A stretch of 64,000 bases of DNA from Caproicibacterium argilliputei (lineage in GTDB: Bacteria > Bacillota > Clostridia > Oscillospirales > Acutalibacteraceae): positions 2,604,001 through 2,668,000 of the forward strand of contig NZ_CP135996.1 of assembly GCF_029211325.2 (NCBI RefSeq), written 5' to 3'. This document shows, one piece after another, positions 1 to 9,041 of this stretch (its first letter is position 1; each line of letters opens with the position of its first letter). A program made the translations under genes and the position numbers. The notes under the pieces are model-generated. The model was not told the origin of the DNA and did not search any database. It saw only the letters and a program-made list of their open reading frames with translations.

Positions 1-376
1 GCTTAAAGTCGAGGTACGGCAGCATTTCCAGTGCCGCACGGGACAGGAACGCAAAGCGCTCCGCGTCATCGTAGTGCCCGTACAGCCCCTTGCGCTTGAA
101 GTAATACTGGTTGTCAATCAGGTAGTAAATCACCCCGCCGGCGCGCGCCTCAAACACGCCGCAGTACTGCCGCCGCCACGCGACCGGCACGGATAGGCTG
201 GTGACGAACTTCATGCCGTCCCGCATTTCTTGCGGAATGTCCTCATACAGCGGCATCACCACACGGCAGCCAATCAGCCGCTGCCGCAGGGCCTGCGGCA
301 GCGAACCTGCCACATCCGCCAGACCGCCGGTCGCCGCAAAGGGCCGCGCTTCACTTGTGCAATATAAGATTTTCAT
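1..376 (-). CDS. glgA: Glycogen synthase GlgA, N-terminal part (cut by window edge)
   Basis: Transfers glucose from ADP-glucose onto the growing alpha-1,4-glucan chain in the cytoplasm. Only the first 125 residues are present; the gene runs off the left edge. The N-terminus (MKILYCTSEARPF, then TGGLADVAGSLPQAL) is the GT5 starch/glycogen synthase signature. The ATG at 374-376 follows an AGGGATG ribosome site. It is the last visible gene of the minus-strand order glgB-glgC-glgD-glgA, 55 nt after glgD. Odd point: the usual KxGGL motif reads ATGGL, so residue 15, a lysine that contacts ADP-glucose in the E. coli enzyme, is alanine here. Family assignment is firm; the effect of the substitution is unknown. 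Confidence 0.93.
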   Translation of the reverse strand, partial: MKILYCTSEARPFAATGGLADVAGSLPQALRQRLIGCRVVMPLYEDIPQEMRDGMKFVTSLSVPVAWRRQYCGVFEARAGGVIYYLIDNQYYFKRKGLYGHYDDAERFAFLSRAALEMLPYLDFK

Positions 377-431
377 GAAAAATCATCCCTTCCTGTTTCA
401 GTTGCCGGCTGTGCCGGTTTCCGCGTGCACC

Positions 432-1547
432 TTACACCACGCTGCCTTTATTGATGAACACCGGGTAGGACTGGAACCCCATCAGCGAACGTTCCTCTTT
501 AATTACAACGTCTTTGTCCATAATAACATAGTCCAGTTTGCAGTCCTGCCCAATCATGCTGTCCTGCATAATCACGCAGTTGCTCACTTTCGAGTTTTTC
601 CCGATGTGTACCCCGCGGAACAGCACACAGTTTTCGACGCTGCCCTCAATGACGCAGCCGTCTGCAATCAGACTATTGGAAACTTCGCTGCCCAGCCCGT
701 AGCGGGTGGGCATATCATCGCGTACCTTGGTGTAAACCGGGCGATTCGGCGTAAAAAGTTCGCTGCGCACCTTCGGCTGCATCAGTGCCATATTGGATTC
801 AAAGTAGTCGTTCATGCTGCAGATAGAACGGAAGAACCCGTTAAATTCATAGCCGTGGAAGCGATAGTTAGCAATATTGCGCTGAATAAAGTCACGCTCA
901 AAGTTGTACAAATTGCGGCTGACACAGTCGGAAATCAGTTTTATCAGCAGATCACGCCCAATCAGCAGCATCGGCAGGGCGTAGTTGCAGTCGCCCTCGT
1001 CTCGCGGCCCAACCAGGGCATCCCGCACCATGCCGTCCGGGTCAATCTCATAAGCCACCGGAGAGGCATACTTCTCTGGAATATGTCCATAGCGGTACAC
1101 CAGCGTAACGTCCGCACCGGTTTTGATGTGGGAAGCCAGCACTTTTTTGCAGTCGATGTTGCAAACATAGTCGCTGTCGGTCATAAACACATATTCATCT
1201 TTTGAGTGAGAAAGAAAGCGCATCACCGACGCAAGCGCCTCAATCCGGTTGTTGTACTCTGCGCTGCCGTTAGAAAAGGGCGGCAGCATAAACAACCCCT
1301 CCCTCTTGCGCGAAAGGTCCCATGCCTTGCCGGAACCAAGATGATCCATCAGGGACTGATAGTTGCTTTTGGTAATCACGCCGACGTTGTTAATCCCCGA
1401 ATTCACCATATTAGAAAGCGTGAAGTCAATTAAGCGGTAGCGCCCACCAAACGGCACACTGCCCATGGCGCGCGTTTCTGTCAGCTCACGCACTTTTTCA
1501 TCGTGCATATTGGCAAAAATAATGCCAAGCACATGGTTCACATTCAT
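432..1547 (-). CDS. glgD: Glucose-1-phosphate adenylyltransferase-like subunit GlgD
   Basis: Partner subunit of ADP-glucose pyrophosphorylase, supplying ADP-glucose for glycogen. The 371-residue protein has the nucleotidyltransferase fold ([19 protein letters not shown] near the N-terminus) and a C-terminal left-handed beta-helix with hexapeptide-like repeats ([20 protein letters not shown]). It lacks the full glycine-rich GGxGxRL loop of GlgC and reads [11 protein letters not shown] instead, which is typical of GlgD, a form thought to be regulatory in Firmicutes. The ATG at 1545-1547 overlaps the glgC stop (ATGA) and has GGAGG upstream inside glgC, so translation is probably coupled. A longer frame reaching back to 1655 would lie inside glgC and is rejected. 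Confidence 0.93.
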   Translation of the reverse strand: MNVNHVLGIIFANMHDEKVRELTETRAMGSVPFGGRYRLIDFTLSNMVNSGINNVGVITKSNYQSLMDHLGSGKAWDLSRKREGLFMLPPFSNGSAEYNNRIEALASVMRFLSHSKDEYVFMTDSDYVCNIDCKKVLASHIKTGADVTLVYRYGHIPEKYASPVAYEIDPDGMVRDALVGPRDEGDCNYALPMLLIGRDLLIKLISDCVSRNLYNFERDFIQRNIANYRFHGYEFNGFFRSICSMNDYFESNMALMQPKVRSELFTPNRPVYTKVRDDMPTRYGLGSEVSNSLIADGCVIEGSVENCVLFRGVHIGKNSKVSNCVIMQDSMIGQDCKLDYVIMDKDVVIKEERSLMGFQSYPVFINKGSVV

Positions 1548-2770
1548 TTCTTCTGCGCCTCCTCTGCCATTGTTTCTGCATCCACCATTGCCTTTGGCGG
1601 AATGACTGTGCCGGGCTGCACCATGCAGTCGCTGCCGACCACAGCCACGCCCCACTCGTCCTTATCGTCCATATCCTCCGGGCGCTGGCCGACCACCGCG
1701 TTTTTGCCGATAACCGTATTTTCCGCAACAATGGCATACTGCACAACCGCGCCCTCCTCAATGCGCGTGCCGGGCATGATAATCGAATCGCGCACCACCG
1801 CGCCGGGCGCAATGTAAACACCGGAGAACAGAACCGCAAAGTCAATTTCGCCGTACACATTGGCACCCTCTGCCACCAGTGAATTTTGCACCTTGGCGTC
1901 CTTGGAAATATAGTGCGGCGGCATGACCGGATTGCGGCAGTAGATTTTCCAAGTATTCTCTGATAAATCCAGCGGAATGTTGGGGTTGAGCAAATCCATG
2001 TTGGATTCCCAGAGGCTTTCGACAGTGCCGACATCCTTCCAGTATCCCTCAAAAGGGTACGCAAACATCCGCTCGCCTGCCTGCAGCATGGCGGGCAGCA
2101 CATCATGCCCAAAGTCATTGCTGCTTTTCGGAGTGGCTTCGTCCTCTTCCAGATATTTTTTCAGCTTACTCCAGGTAAATACATAGATGCCCATGCTGGC
2201 TTTGTTGCTTTTTGGCTTTTTGGGCTTTTCATCAAACTCATAAATGGAGTTGTCCTCGTTGGTGTTCAGGATACCGAAACGCGGTGCTTCCTCCATAGGA
2301 ACTTCGATTTCCGCAATGGTGCAGTCCGCATTCTTTTCCTTGTGGTAGGCAACCATCTGTGAGTAATCCATCTTGTAAATATGGTCGCCGGAAAGAATGA
2401 CCACATACTCCGGGCTGTAACGCTCAATGTACGGCATATTCTGATAAATGGCATTGGCGGTTCCCTTGTACCAATCTGACTTTCTGCTGCGCTGATATGG
2501 TGGCAGCACCCGCACCCCCGCATTCATACTGTCCAAATCCCACGGCTGACCGGAGCCGATATATTCGTTCAGTTCCAGCGGTTGGTACTGGGTGAGCACC
2601 CCAACTGTTTCAATGCCGGAATTCACGCAGTTGGAAAGCGGGAAATCGATAATTCGGTACTTCCCGCCGTAGGGAACCGCTGGTTTTGCAAGCTTTTTTG
2701 TCAGCACCCCAAGCCGGCTCCCCTGGCCACCCGCCAGGATCATCGCCACTACTTCTTGTTTAGGCAACAT
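1544..2770 (-). CDS. glgC: Glucose-1-phosphate adenylyltransferase GlgC
   Basis: Makes ADP-glucose from glucose-1-phosphate and ATP, the committed step of bacterial glycogen synthesis. The 408-residue product carries the pyrophosphorylase loop [14 protein letters not shown] near residue 11, followed by [19 protein letters not shown], the [11 protein letters not shown] motif, and a C-terminal beta-helix. The ATG at 2768-2770 follows AAGGAGG with 8 nt spacing; an upstream start at 2818 would add a basic extension without a ribosome site. It lies 51 nt after glgB and overlaps glgD by 4 nt, so the catalytic and regulatory subunits are probably made at matched levels. Confidence 0.96.
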   Translation of the reverse strand: MLPKQEVVAMILAGGQGSRLGVLTKKLAKPAVPYGGKYRIIDFPLSNCVNSGIETVGVLTQYQPLELNEYIGSGQPWDLDSMNAGVRVLPPYQRSRKSDWYKGTANAIYQNMPYIERYSPEYVVILSGDHIYKMDYSQMVAYHKEKNADCTIAEIEVPMEEAPRFGILNTNEDNSIYEFDEKPKKPKSNKASMGIYVFTWSKLKKYLEEDEATPKSSNDFGHDVLPAMLQAGERMFAYPFEGYWKDVGTVESLWESNMDLLNPNIPLDLSENTWKIYCRNPVMPPHYISKDAKVQNSLVAEGANVYGEIDFAVLFSGVYIAPGAVVRDSIIMPGTRIEEGAVVQYAIVAENTVIGKNAVVGQRPEDMDDKDEWGVAVVGSDCMVQPGTVIPPKAMVDAETMAEEAQKK

Positions 2771-2821
2771 GATTTTGTTCCTCCTTCGTATACGCTTTCT
2801 TTGGTTCTGCTTTTGCACCCA

Positions 2822-4816
2822 TTATGGTTTCAGCACCGGTTTTGGCTGTCTGGCGGTGCGCTTTTTGGCTGTCTGTGCCGGCTTCTGTATCCGGGCTTTG
2901 GGTTTCACTGCCGTCTGTTCGGCAGCTTTCCGTAGATAAATGGTAGAAAGCGGCGGCAGGTGCAGGTTTACAGACTGCTCCATGCCGTGCATCGGAAATT
3001 CCTTTTCACTGACCAGGTGCCTGCCGTTTGACAAACCGCTGCCACCGAAGCGGCTCCAATCCGTGGAGAAGACTTCTTCATAAATACCGTCATACGGCAC
3101 ACCAATACGGTACTGCGGCCGCTCAACCGGCACAAAGTTGCAGACAATGAGCAGCTCCTCATGTGCCTTGTTAAAGCGGCGAAACGCAATCACGCTCTGG
3201 TCACAGTCATCACTGCTGATCCACGAAAAGCCCTCCCAGCTGAAATCAATTTCCCACAGGGGAGAGTTTTTCAGGTAGAATTGATTCAGTTCTCGGAAAA
3301 AGCGGTGCTGCGCCTCGTGCTGCGGGTACTGCAGCAACAGCCAGTCCAATTCCTGCTCATAGTTCCACTCAATAAACTGCCCCAACTCTGTGCCCATAAA
3401 CAGCAGCTTTTTGCCCGGGTGCGCCATCATGTACCCCATGAACGCCCGCACACCGGCAAATTTCTGCTCTGCGGTGCCGGGCATTTTGTTCATCAGGGAA
3501 CACTTGCCGTGCACCACTTCATCGTGGGAAATGGGCAGAATGAAATTTTCTGCAAAGGCGTAGAAGAAAGAAAACGTGACGTCCTTCTGGTTGTACTTGC
3601 GCCCCAGCGGGTCCAACGCCATGTAGTGCATCATGTCGTTCATCCAGCCCATATTCCACTTATAGTTAAAGCCCAGCCCGCCCATGTAGGTCGGCTTGCT
3701 GACCATCGGCCAGCTGGTGGACTCCTCTGCAATCATCATCACCGTGGGAAACCGTTCGAAAACCGCTTCGTTGAGCTTCTGCAGAAACGCAATGGCCTCC
3801 AGATTTTCCCGGCCGCCGTCTTTGTTCGGCACCCACTCGCCGTCCTTGCGGCTGTAATCCAGATACAGCATAGAGGCAACGGCGTCCACCCGAATTCCGT
3901 CAATGTGGTACTGCTCCAGCCAGAACACCGCGCTCGAAATCAAAAAGCTAACGACCTCCGGTCTGCCATAGTCAAACACCAGCGTGCCCCAGTCCCTGTG
4001 TTCACCCTTGCGGGGATCTGCGTACTCATAGCATGCGGTGCCGTCAAAGCGCGCCAGCCCGGACGCATCCTTGGGAAAGTGTGCGGGCACCCAGTCCATA
4101 ATGACGCCAATGCCCGCCTGATGGCAGGCATCCACAAAGTGCATAAACTGCTTCGGCGTACCGTAGCGGGAAGTCGGCGCAAAATACCCGGTAACCTGGT
4201 ACCCCCAGGAACCGTCAAAGGGATACTCCGTCACCGGCATGATTTCCATGTGGGTGTAGCCCATTTCTTTGACATAGGGTACCAGCTCTTCCGCCAGCTT
4301 ATCATAGCTGAACACGTTGCCGTCCTGGTACCGCCGCCACGAGCCCAGATGCACCTCGTATATATTCACCGGATGGTCATAGTGCGGTGCGGTTTCCTTG
4401 TGGTGCTGCCACGCCGCGTCGCCCCAGCGGTAGCCATCCAGTTCGCAGTATCTGCTGGAGGTGCCGGGGCGCGTATCAAAGAATCGCGCATACGGGTCAC
4501 TTTTGTACACCTGCACGCCGTCTGCCCCTGTCACACAGAACTGATAGCGTGCAAACTCCGGAAGCACCTGTGGAAGCGTTCCCTCCCACACGCCCCCGCT
4601 GATTTTTCGCAAGGAACAACGCTGCGGGTCCCATTCGTTAAAGTCCCCCACAACCGAAACACTGCAGGCATTCGGCGCCCAAACGCGAAAAACCGTCTGC
4701 GTCTGCGCGCCGGTTTGCTCTTTGTGTACCCCCATATAGTCGTAAGCCTGCACATTCGTCCCCTGATGAAACAGATAGAGCGGCACGCTGTCTTTCTGAG
4801 ATTCGCTTTTTTGCAT
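2822..4816 (-). CDS. glgB: 1,4-alpha-glucan branching enzyme GlgB
   Basis: Introduces alpha-1,6 branches into glycogen. The protein of 664 residues has an N-terminal CBM48 module (about 38-110: FRVWAPNACSVSVVGDFNEW), a GH13 catalytic barrel and a C-terminal beta domain. The catalytic triad is visible: Asp near 311 in GIRVDAVASMLYLDY, Glu near 364 in IAEEST, and Asp near 432 in PISHDEVVHGK. The ATG at 4814-4816 is 9 nt from AGGAG; an in-frame TTG two codons earlier is too close to that site. The Lys/Pro/Thr-rich tail of about 35 residues is a low-complexity extension. First gene of the glycogen operon, behind a promoter at 4866-4893. Confidence 0.96.
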   Translation of the reverse strand: MQKSESQKDSVPLYLFHQGTNVQAYDYMGVHKEQTGAQTQTVFRVWAPNACSVSVVGDFNEWDPQRCSLRKISGGVWEGTLPQVLPEFARYQFCVTGADGVQVYKSDPYARFFDTRPGTSSRYCELDGYRWGDAAWQHHKETAPHYDHPVNIYEVHLGSWRRYQDGNVFSYDKLAEELVPYVKEMGYTHMEIMPVTEYPFDGSWGYQVTGYFAPTSRYGTPKQFMHFVDACHQAGIGVIMDWVPAHFPKDASGLARFDGTACYEYADPRKGEHRDWGTLVFDYGRPEVVSFLISSAVFWLEQYHIDGIRVDAVASMLYLDYSRKDGEWVPNKDGGRENLEAIAFLQKLNEAVFERFPTVMMIAEESTSWPMVSKPTYMGGLGFNYKWNMGWMNDMMHYMALDPLGRKYNQKDVTFSFFYAFAENFILPISHDEVVHGKCSLMNKMPGTAEQKFAGVRAFMGYMMAHPGKKLLFMGTELGQFIEWNYEQELDWLLLQYPQHEAQHRFFRELNQFYLKNSPLWEIDFSWEGFSWISSDDCDQSVIAFRRFNKAHEELLIVCNFVPVERPQYRIGVPYDGIYEEVFSTDWSRFGGSGLSNGRHLVSEKEFPMHGMEQSVNLHLPPLSTIYLRKAAEQTAVKPKARIQKPAQTAKKRTARQPKPVLKP

Positions 4817-4865
4817 AGCCAACAGCTCCTGTATGTATGGGATTTTGGTAATCTTTTATAGTATT

Positions 4866-4893
4866 ATCATACCACAAAAAAACGGAATTTCAA
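4866..4893 (-). promoter_or_regulatory. Sigma-A-type promoter of the glg operon
   Basis: On the minus strand, TTGAAA (4888-4893) and TATGAT (4866-4871) are separated by 16 nt, about 50 nt upstream of the glgB start. The match is good and the position suits the operon, but it is read by eye only. Confidence 0.6.
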
Positions 4894-5106
4894 TAGGTTT
4901 CTGAAAATATTGCAGAAGTTCGTGCAGAAATTGCACGTGCTTTTGTCTATGTTGCTACAAAATCAGGTGGTTTTTCTGTAGTAAGCAGCACCACCAATCA
5001 GGAACAGTATACGACCAAACGGTTAAAAAGGAAGTCAGTTTTCGTAAAGCAGCAAAAATTCCGCCAAACCATCCCGTTTCTCAGACGCTTTAACAGTTTG
5101 CCGGAT
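4894..5106. other. Intergenic region between the glg promoter and the gap terminator
   Basis: No convincing gene. A plus-strand frame stays open for about 65 codons (from about 4900), but it follows an in-frame TAG, has no ATG/GTG/TTG with a ribosome site, and runs on into the antisense of gap. No repeats or strong hairpins were seen. Confidence 0.5.
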
Positions 5107-5142
5107 AAAAAAACGCCCCCTGAAAATCCAATCTTCAGGGGA
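5107..5142 (-). terminator. Intrinsic terminator of gap
   Basis: CCCCTGAA (5117-5124) pairs with TTCAGGGG (5134-5141) around a 9-nt loop. On the minus strand a run of T (complement of 5107-5113) follows. It lies 40 nt after the gap stop codon. Confidence 0.85.
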
Positions 5143-5181
5143 CGCACCTACGTTTTACGCAGGAAGAAAGAGAAAAGAAAA

Positions 5182-6216
5182 TTACAGCTCAGCGAAGTAC
5201 TTAATGGTACGAACCATCTGGCTGGTGTAAGAGTTCTCGTTGTCGTACCAGGAAACGACCTGCACCTCATAGGTGTTGTCGTCAATCTTAGTCACGTTAG
5301 TCTGGGTTGCGTCAAACAGCGAACCGTAACGCATACCGATAACGTCGGAAGAAACGATTTCCTCGTCGTTGTAGCCGAAGGAAGCGTTGTCCTTAGTTGC
5401 TTTCTTCATGTAATCGTTGATTTCTTCCTTGGTGAGGCCAGCCTTCTTGCAGACAGCAGTCAGGATGGTGGTGGAGCCTGTCGGCACCGGTACACGCTGT
5501 GCAGCGCCGGTAAGTTTGCCGTTCAGTTCCGGAATAACCAGGCCGATTGCCTTTGCAGCACCGGAGGAAGCCGGAACGATGTTTGCGGCGCCTGCACGGG
5601 AGCGGCGCAGGTTACCCTTGCGCTGCGGGCCGTCGAGGATCATCTGATCGCCGGTGTAAGCATGGATGGTAACCATGATGCCGGACTGAATCGGAGCCAG
5701 TTCATTCAAAGCCTTTGCCATCGGCGCCAGGCAGTTGGTTGTGCAGGAAGCAGCAGAGATGATCTGATCCTCTTTCTTCAGGGTCTTCTCATTTACGCTG
5801 TAAACAATGGTCGGCAGATCGTTGCCTGCAGGAGCAGAGATAACAACTTTCTTTGCACCGGCCTTAATGTGCGCGGAAGCCTTTTCTTTGGAGGTGTAGA
5901 AGCCTGTGCACTCCAGCACAACATCAACACCAAGCTGGCCCCAAGGCAGTTTGGAAGCGTCGGGCTCTTTGTAGATGGTAATCTTCTTGCCGTCTACCTT
6001 AATGAAGTCCTCGCCGGCCTCGACTGTGTGCTTGTTTTCGCCGATTTTGCCTGTGAAGCCGCCCTGTGCGGTGTCATACTTCAGCAGGAAAGCGAGCATT
6101 TCCGGCTTTGTCAGGTCGTTGATTGCAACAACCTCATATCCGTCTGATTCAAACATCTGTCTGAAAGCAAGACGGCCGATACGGCCAAAACCATTGATTG
6201 CTACCTTAACTGACAT
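5182..6216 (-). CDS. gap: Glyceraldehyde-3-phosphate dehydrogenase, type I
   Basis: Oxidises glyceraldehyde-3-phosphate with NAD and phosphate to 1,3-bisphosphoglycerate in glycolysis. The 344-residue protein has the Rossmann motif INGFGRIGR at its N-terminus, the catalytic cysteine at about 158 in [12 protein letters not shown], and the conserved NENSYTSQM near the C-terminus. Aspartate in AINDLT (about 34) favours NAD over NADP. The ATG at 6214-6216 has AAGGAGG 8 nt upstream. It is monocistronic, with its own promoter (6281-6309) and terminator, and is separated from pgk-tpiA-gpmI by about 14 kb, whereas these are often one operon in Firmicutes. Confidence 0.97.
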   Translation of the reverse strand: MSVKVAINGFGRIGRLAFRQMFESDGYEVVAINDLTKPEMLAFLLKYDTAQGGFTGKIGENKHTVEAGEDFIKVDGKKITIYKEPDASKLPWGQLGVDVVLECTGFYTSKEKASAHIKAGAKKVVISAPAGNDLPTIVYSVNEKTLKKEDQIISAASCTTNCLAPMAKALNELAPIQSGIMVTIHAYTGDQMILDGPQRKGNLRRSRAGAANIVPASSGAAKAIGLVIPELNGKLTGAAQRVPVPTGSTTILTAVCKKAGLTKEEINDYMKKATKDNASFGYNDEEIVSSDVIGMRYGSLFDATQTNVTKIDDNTYEVQVVSWYDNENSYTSQMVRTIKYFAEL

Positions 6217-6280
6217 TTTAATATCCTCCTTGAAAGTAAGAATGAACAATTTTGCATGTAAGCCTCAAGCGGCCATCTTT

Positions 6281-6309
6281 ATTATATTATTTTAGAGGTA
6301 AATTTACAA
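6281..6309 (-). promoter_or_regulatory. Sigma-A-type promoter of gap
   Basis: Minus strand TTGTAA (6304-6309), 17-nt spacer, TATAAT (6281-6286), giving a leader of about 60 nt before the gap start. Strong consensus match. Confidence 0.75.
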
Positions 6310-6382
6310 GTGCTTGTCTGATGATTAACAAAAAATAATCGAATTTCATCGAAATCCTGCCCCGAAATCCGGTTTGCAGAAT

Positions 6383-7375
6383 TCAGTGCGGCTTTTTATG
6401 CGTATAAAAATAACACTTTGCGTTGTACTTCTGCCCCAGATACTGAATCAGCACGCGTTCCAGCCGCTTTTCCATCTCATTGGGAGAAAGCGGGCGGCGG
6501 TCCTCCCGTGACGCAATCACCGGGCGGTTTCCGCGCGAGCGGCGCGCGGTCAGCGTGGGGGCGTCCTTCATCACGACCGGGCGCACCTCCGGTACTTCCT
6601 CGTCTTCTGTTTCTCCGGTCAGTTCTTCCCGCGTCATAGGCCGCACCGTGCAGACAGCAATCATCAAAAAAGCGCCCATCACCGGCAAAACCCACAAAAG
6701 CCCCGGCGGGTACGCTGCCGCTTCGGCATTGCCGAACCGTGGCAGCGCCGAAGCGGCGGCAAACAGCACCGTGGCAAACGTCAGCCCAAACAGCCGCCCG
6801 CGGGAAACCCGCCGCACCTCCGTATCCATCTGCACCAGCGCCTGCAGCGTGAGCATCAGGAAAAGCAGCGCGCCGGTGCGCAGGATGTTTTCCGTACTGA
6901 CCGGCTCCGACGCGTTCACGCGGAACTGCAGCACCAGCTCCGCACAGCACCACAACGTGGGGGTCAGCGCCAAAACCGGATGGTCTGCAAAGTAATTCTG
7001 CCCGTCCGCTGCAAAAAGACAGCCCTCCAGGCACAGCATCAGTCCCGCCGCCACGGCAAGCACCGTGCAGATACCCGTAGTATACGGGAACTTTCCGGTT
7101 TTATTCCACGCCTGATAAACAACTGATACGCCGGTCAGCAGGATGCCAGTCAGCGTATAAGCGGTACTGAGCAGCCTGCCGCTGACCGGCAGGCGCACCA
7201 TCGTGTGGTCGCTGCGGCAGGCAAGCAGGCAGACCAATGCGCCCGCCGCAAGCACACCGCACAGCGCGATGCCCCACGCGCCGAAAGTTTCCGCCGCGGC
7301 AAGCTGCACCGCCCGCAGTCCCAGCGACACCGCCAGAGTGACACCGAACGCGGCCCAAGCGAGTTTTGATTTCAT
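6383..7375 (-). CDS. Polytopic membrane protein of unknown function
   Basis: A 330-residue protein with about eight hydrophobic segments between residues 5 and 240 (for example ALCGVLAAGALVCLLA and LWVLPVMGAFLMIAVC), followed by a hydrophilic, arginine-rich tail of about 85 residues that is probably cytoplasmic. No family motif is recognised. The ATG at 7373-7375 is 12 nt from an AGGAG, slightly long spacing. It starts 15 nt after the citrate synthase stop and is probably co-transcribed with it, though no functional link is evident. GC-rich wobble usage and a single uninterrupted frame support it as a real gene. Confidence 0.75.
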   Translation of the reverse strand: MKSKLAWAAFGVTLAVSLGLRAVQLAAAETFGAWGIALCGVLAAGALVCLLACRSDHTMVRLPVSGRLLSTAYTLTGILLTGVSVVYQAWNKTGKFPYTTGICTVLAVAAGLMLCLEGCLFAADGQNYFADHPVLALTPTLWCCAELVLQFRVNASEPVSTENILRTGALLFLMLTLQALVQMDTEVRRVSRGRLFGLTFATVLFAAASALPRFGNAEAAAYPPGLLWVLPVMGAFLMIAVCTVRPMTREELTGETEDEEVPEVRPVVMKDAPTLTARRSRGNRPVIASREDRRPLSPNEMEKRLERVLIQYLGQKYNAKCYFYTHKKPH

Positions 7376-7390
7376 TGAAATTGGACACTC

Positions 7391-8764
7391 CTATCGTTGT
7401 TCGATGGGAACATAGGGCCTCGGTTTCGACAGGGAGCGGTACGCCGGGCGCATGATGCGCTTCGCCGTTTCAAGTTCTTCAATGCGGTGCGCGCACCAGC
7501 CCGCCATGCGGGAAACCGCAAACAGCGGCGTGTAAAGATCCGCCGGAATGTTGAGCATTTCATACACCAGTCCGGAGTAAAAGTCCACATTGGCACTGAT
7601 CACCTTGGAGTCGCCGTGTACTTTCTCAAATACCTCCGGAGCCAGCTTTTCGACCAGCTCAAACAATTCAAACTTCTCTTTCATGCCGTCGTGCGCAGGT
7701 GCCATTTTCTCCGCCTCGCGCTTCAAAATCACCGCACGCGGGTCAGAAAGCGTGTACACCGCGTGTCCCATGCCGTAAATCAAGCCGGAATGATCCCCTG
7801 CTTCCTTATTTACGATTTTTACAAGATAATCATACACTTGACTTTCGCTGCTCCAGTCGCTGACGTGCTCCATCAAATCGCGCATCATCATCATAACGCG
7901 GTGATTGGCGCCGCCGTGTTTAGGGCCTTTCAGCGAGCCGATTCCCGCCGCGATTGCCGAATAAATATCCGTTCCGGTGGAGGAAAGTACCCGCACCGCA
8001 AAGGTGGAGTTGTTGCCGCCGCTATGCTCTGCGTGCAGCATCATACACAGGTCGAGCAGCTGCGCTTCCTCATGTGTAAACTTACGGTCCGGACGGATTG
8101 CGTCCAGAATAGACTCGGCAATCGACTGGCTGGGGTTCACCGGATGGAAGAACATACTCTGCTTGTCAAACCGCCGCCGCTTCACCTGATAAGCATATGT
8201 CATGATGGCCGGCAGCTGCGCAATCAGCTGGAAAGACTGCCGCATGCTGTTTTCCAGTGAAATATCGTCCGGATTTTCATCATAAGAATAGAGTGCAAGC
8301 ACCGAACGTGCCAGTTTGTTCATAATGTTGCGGGACGGCGCTTTTAAAATCATGTCCTCCGCAAAATTTTCCGGCAGCTCCCGATAGTAGCTGAGCAGTG
8401 TGTGCAGCTTTTTCAGCTGCGCGCTGTCGGGCAGTTTGCCGAACAGCAGCAGCCAAACCACCTCTTCATAGCCGAAGCGATCCGCCTTGCGGCAGCCCTC
8501 CACAATCTCTGCCACATCAATCCCGCGGTAGGTCAGAATGCCCTTGTCCGGCACGCGCTCGCTGTCGTTGATGAGGTAGCCGTGTACATTGCTGATTTGG
8601 GTCAGTCCAGCCAAAACACCGGTGCCGTCGGGGTTTCTGAGTCCCCGCTTCACGCCGTACAGATCGAATTTAGCCATTGGGATTTGATTGTTCTCGCGAA
8701 ACTCATCACAAAGGTCCTGCAGATCCTGCGAAATCAATCCCGTATTGTCTTCTTTCTGCTCCAA
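7391..8764 (-). CDS. gltA: Citrate synthase (Si type, GltA family)
   Basis: Condenses acetyl-CoA with oxaloacetate to citrate, in an anaerobe probably as the start of the branch to glutamate. About 457 residues. Active-site motifs are visible: HAEHSGGNNSTFAVRVLSS with catalytic His, GSLKGPKHGGANHRV, and GMGHAVYTLSDPRA. The best start is TTG at 8762-8764, 6 nt from GAGGGGG; an upstream in-frame ATG at 8803 has no ribosome site. The N-terminal extension of about 60 residues before the core is typical of the longer Firmicute form. Downstream is a membrane protein gene; upstream is a consensus promoter with a pair of direct repeats that could bind a regulator. Confidence 0.93.
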   Translation of the reverse strand: MEQKEDNTGLISQDLQDLCDEFRENNQIPMAKFDLYGVKRGLRNPDGTGVLAGLTQISNVHGYLINDSERVPDKGILTYRGIDVAEIVEGCRKADRFGYEEVVWLLLFGKLPDSAQLKKLHTLLSYYRELPENFAEDMILKAPSRNIMNKLARSVLALYSYDENPDDISLENSMRQSFQLIAQLPAIMTYAYQVKRRRFDKQSMFFHPVNPSQSIAESILDAIRPDRKFTHEEAQLLDLCMMLHAEHSGGNNSTFAVRVLSSTGTDIYSAIAAGIGSLKGPKHGGANHRVMMMMRDLMEHVSDWSSESQVYDYLVKIVNKEAGDHSGLIYGMGHAVYTLSDPRAVILKREAEKMAPAHDGMKEKFELFELVEKLAPEVFEKVHGDSKVISANVDFYSGLVYEMLNIPADLYTPLFAVSRMAGWCAHRIEELETAKRIMRPAYRSLSKPRPYVPIEQR

Positions 8765-8834
8765 TGTAATCCCCCTCTTAACTTGAAGTAAAACGTGCTG
8801 CAAACTTATGAAAGTAAAGAATCCTTAAATCATA

Positions 8835-8863
8835 ATTTTACAGCGGCAATACCCTAAAGTCAA
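8835..8863 (-). promoter_or_regulatory. Sigma-A-type promoter of gltA
   Basis: Minus strand TTGACT (8858-8863), 17-nt spacer, TAAAAT (8835-8840), about 70 nt upstream of the gltA start. Confidence 0.7.
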
Positions 8864-8881
8864 GCATTGGGTTGTTCGATA

Positions 8882-8918
8882 TGCATTTTTTGCGTTCCAT
8901 TCCTGCATTTTTTGCGTT
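8882..8918. repeat. Two 15-bp direct repeats upstream of the gltA promoter
   Basis: TGCATTTTTTGCGTT occurs at 8882-8896 and again at 8904-8918, exact copies offset by 22 bp, or about two helical turns. They lie 18 bp beyond the gltA -35 box, in the divergent region shared with spoIID, and may be an operator for an unknown regulator. This is inference from position and spacing. Confidence 0.65.
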
Positions 8919-9041
8919 TTCTGAGAAAAGCGCCGCTTGCCCCAGAAAAAGCAATGCATAATTTTTTGCTGTGACCTGTAAAATGGAAAAGAACGACTCT
9001 GCCTGCAGTTCGGCGGAGAAAAACAAGGGAGTGCTGTAGAA

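Noticed and set aside
4900..5100. About 65 codons without stop on the plus strand between glgB and gap
   Set aside because: No start codon with ribosome site and no family motif; continues into antisense of gap.
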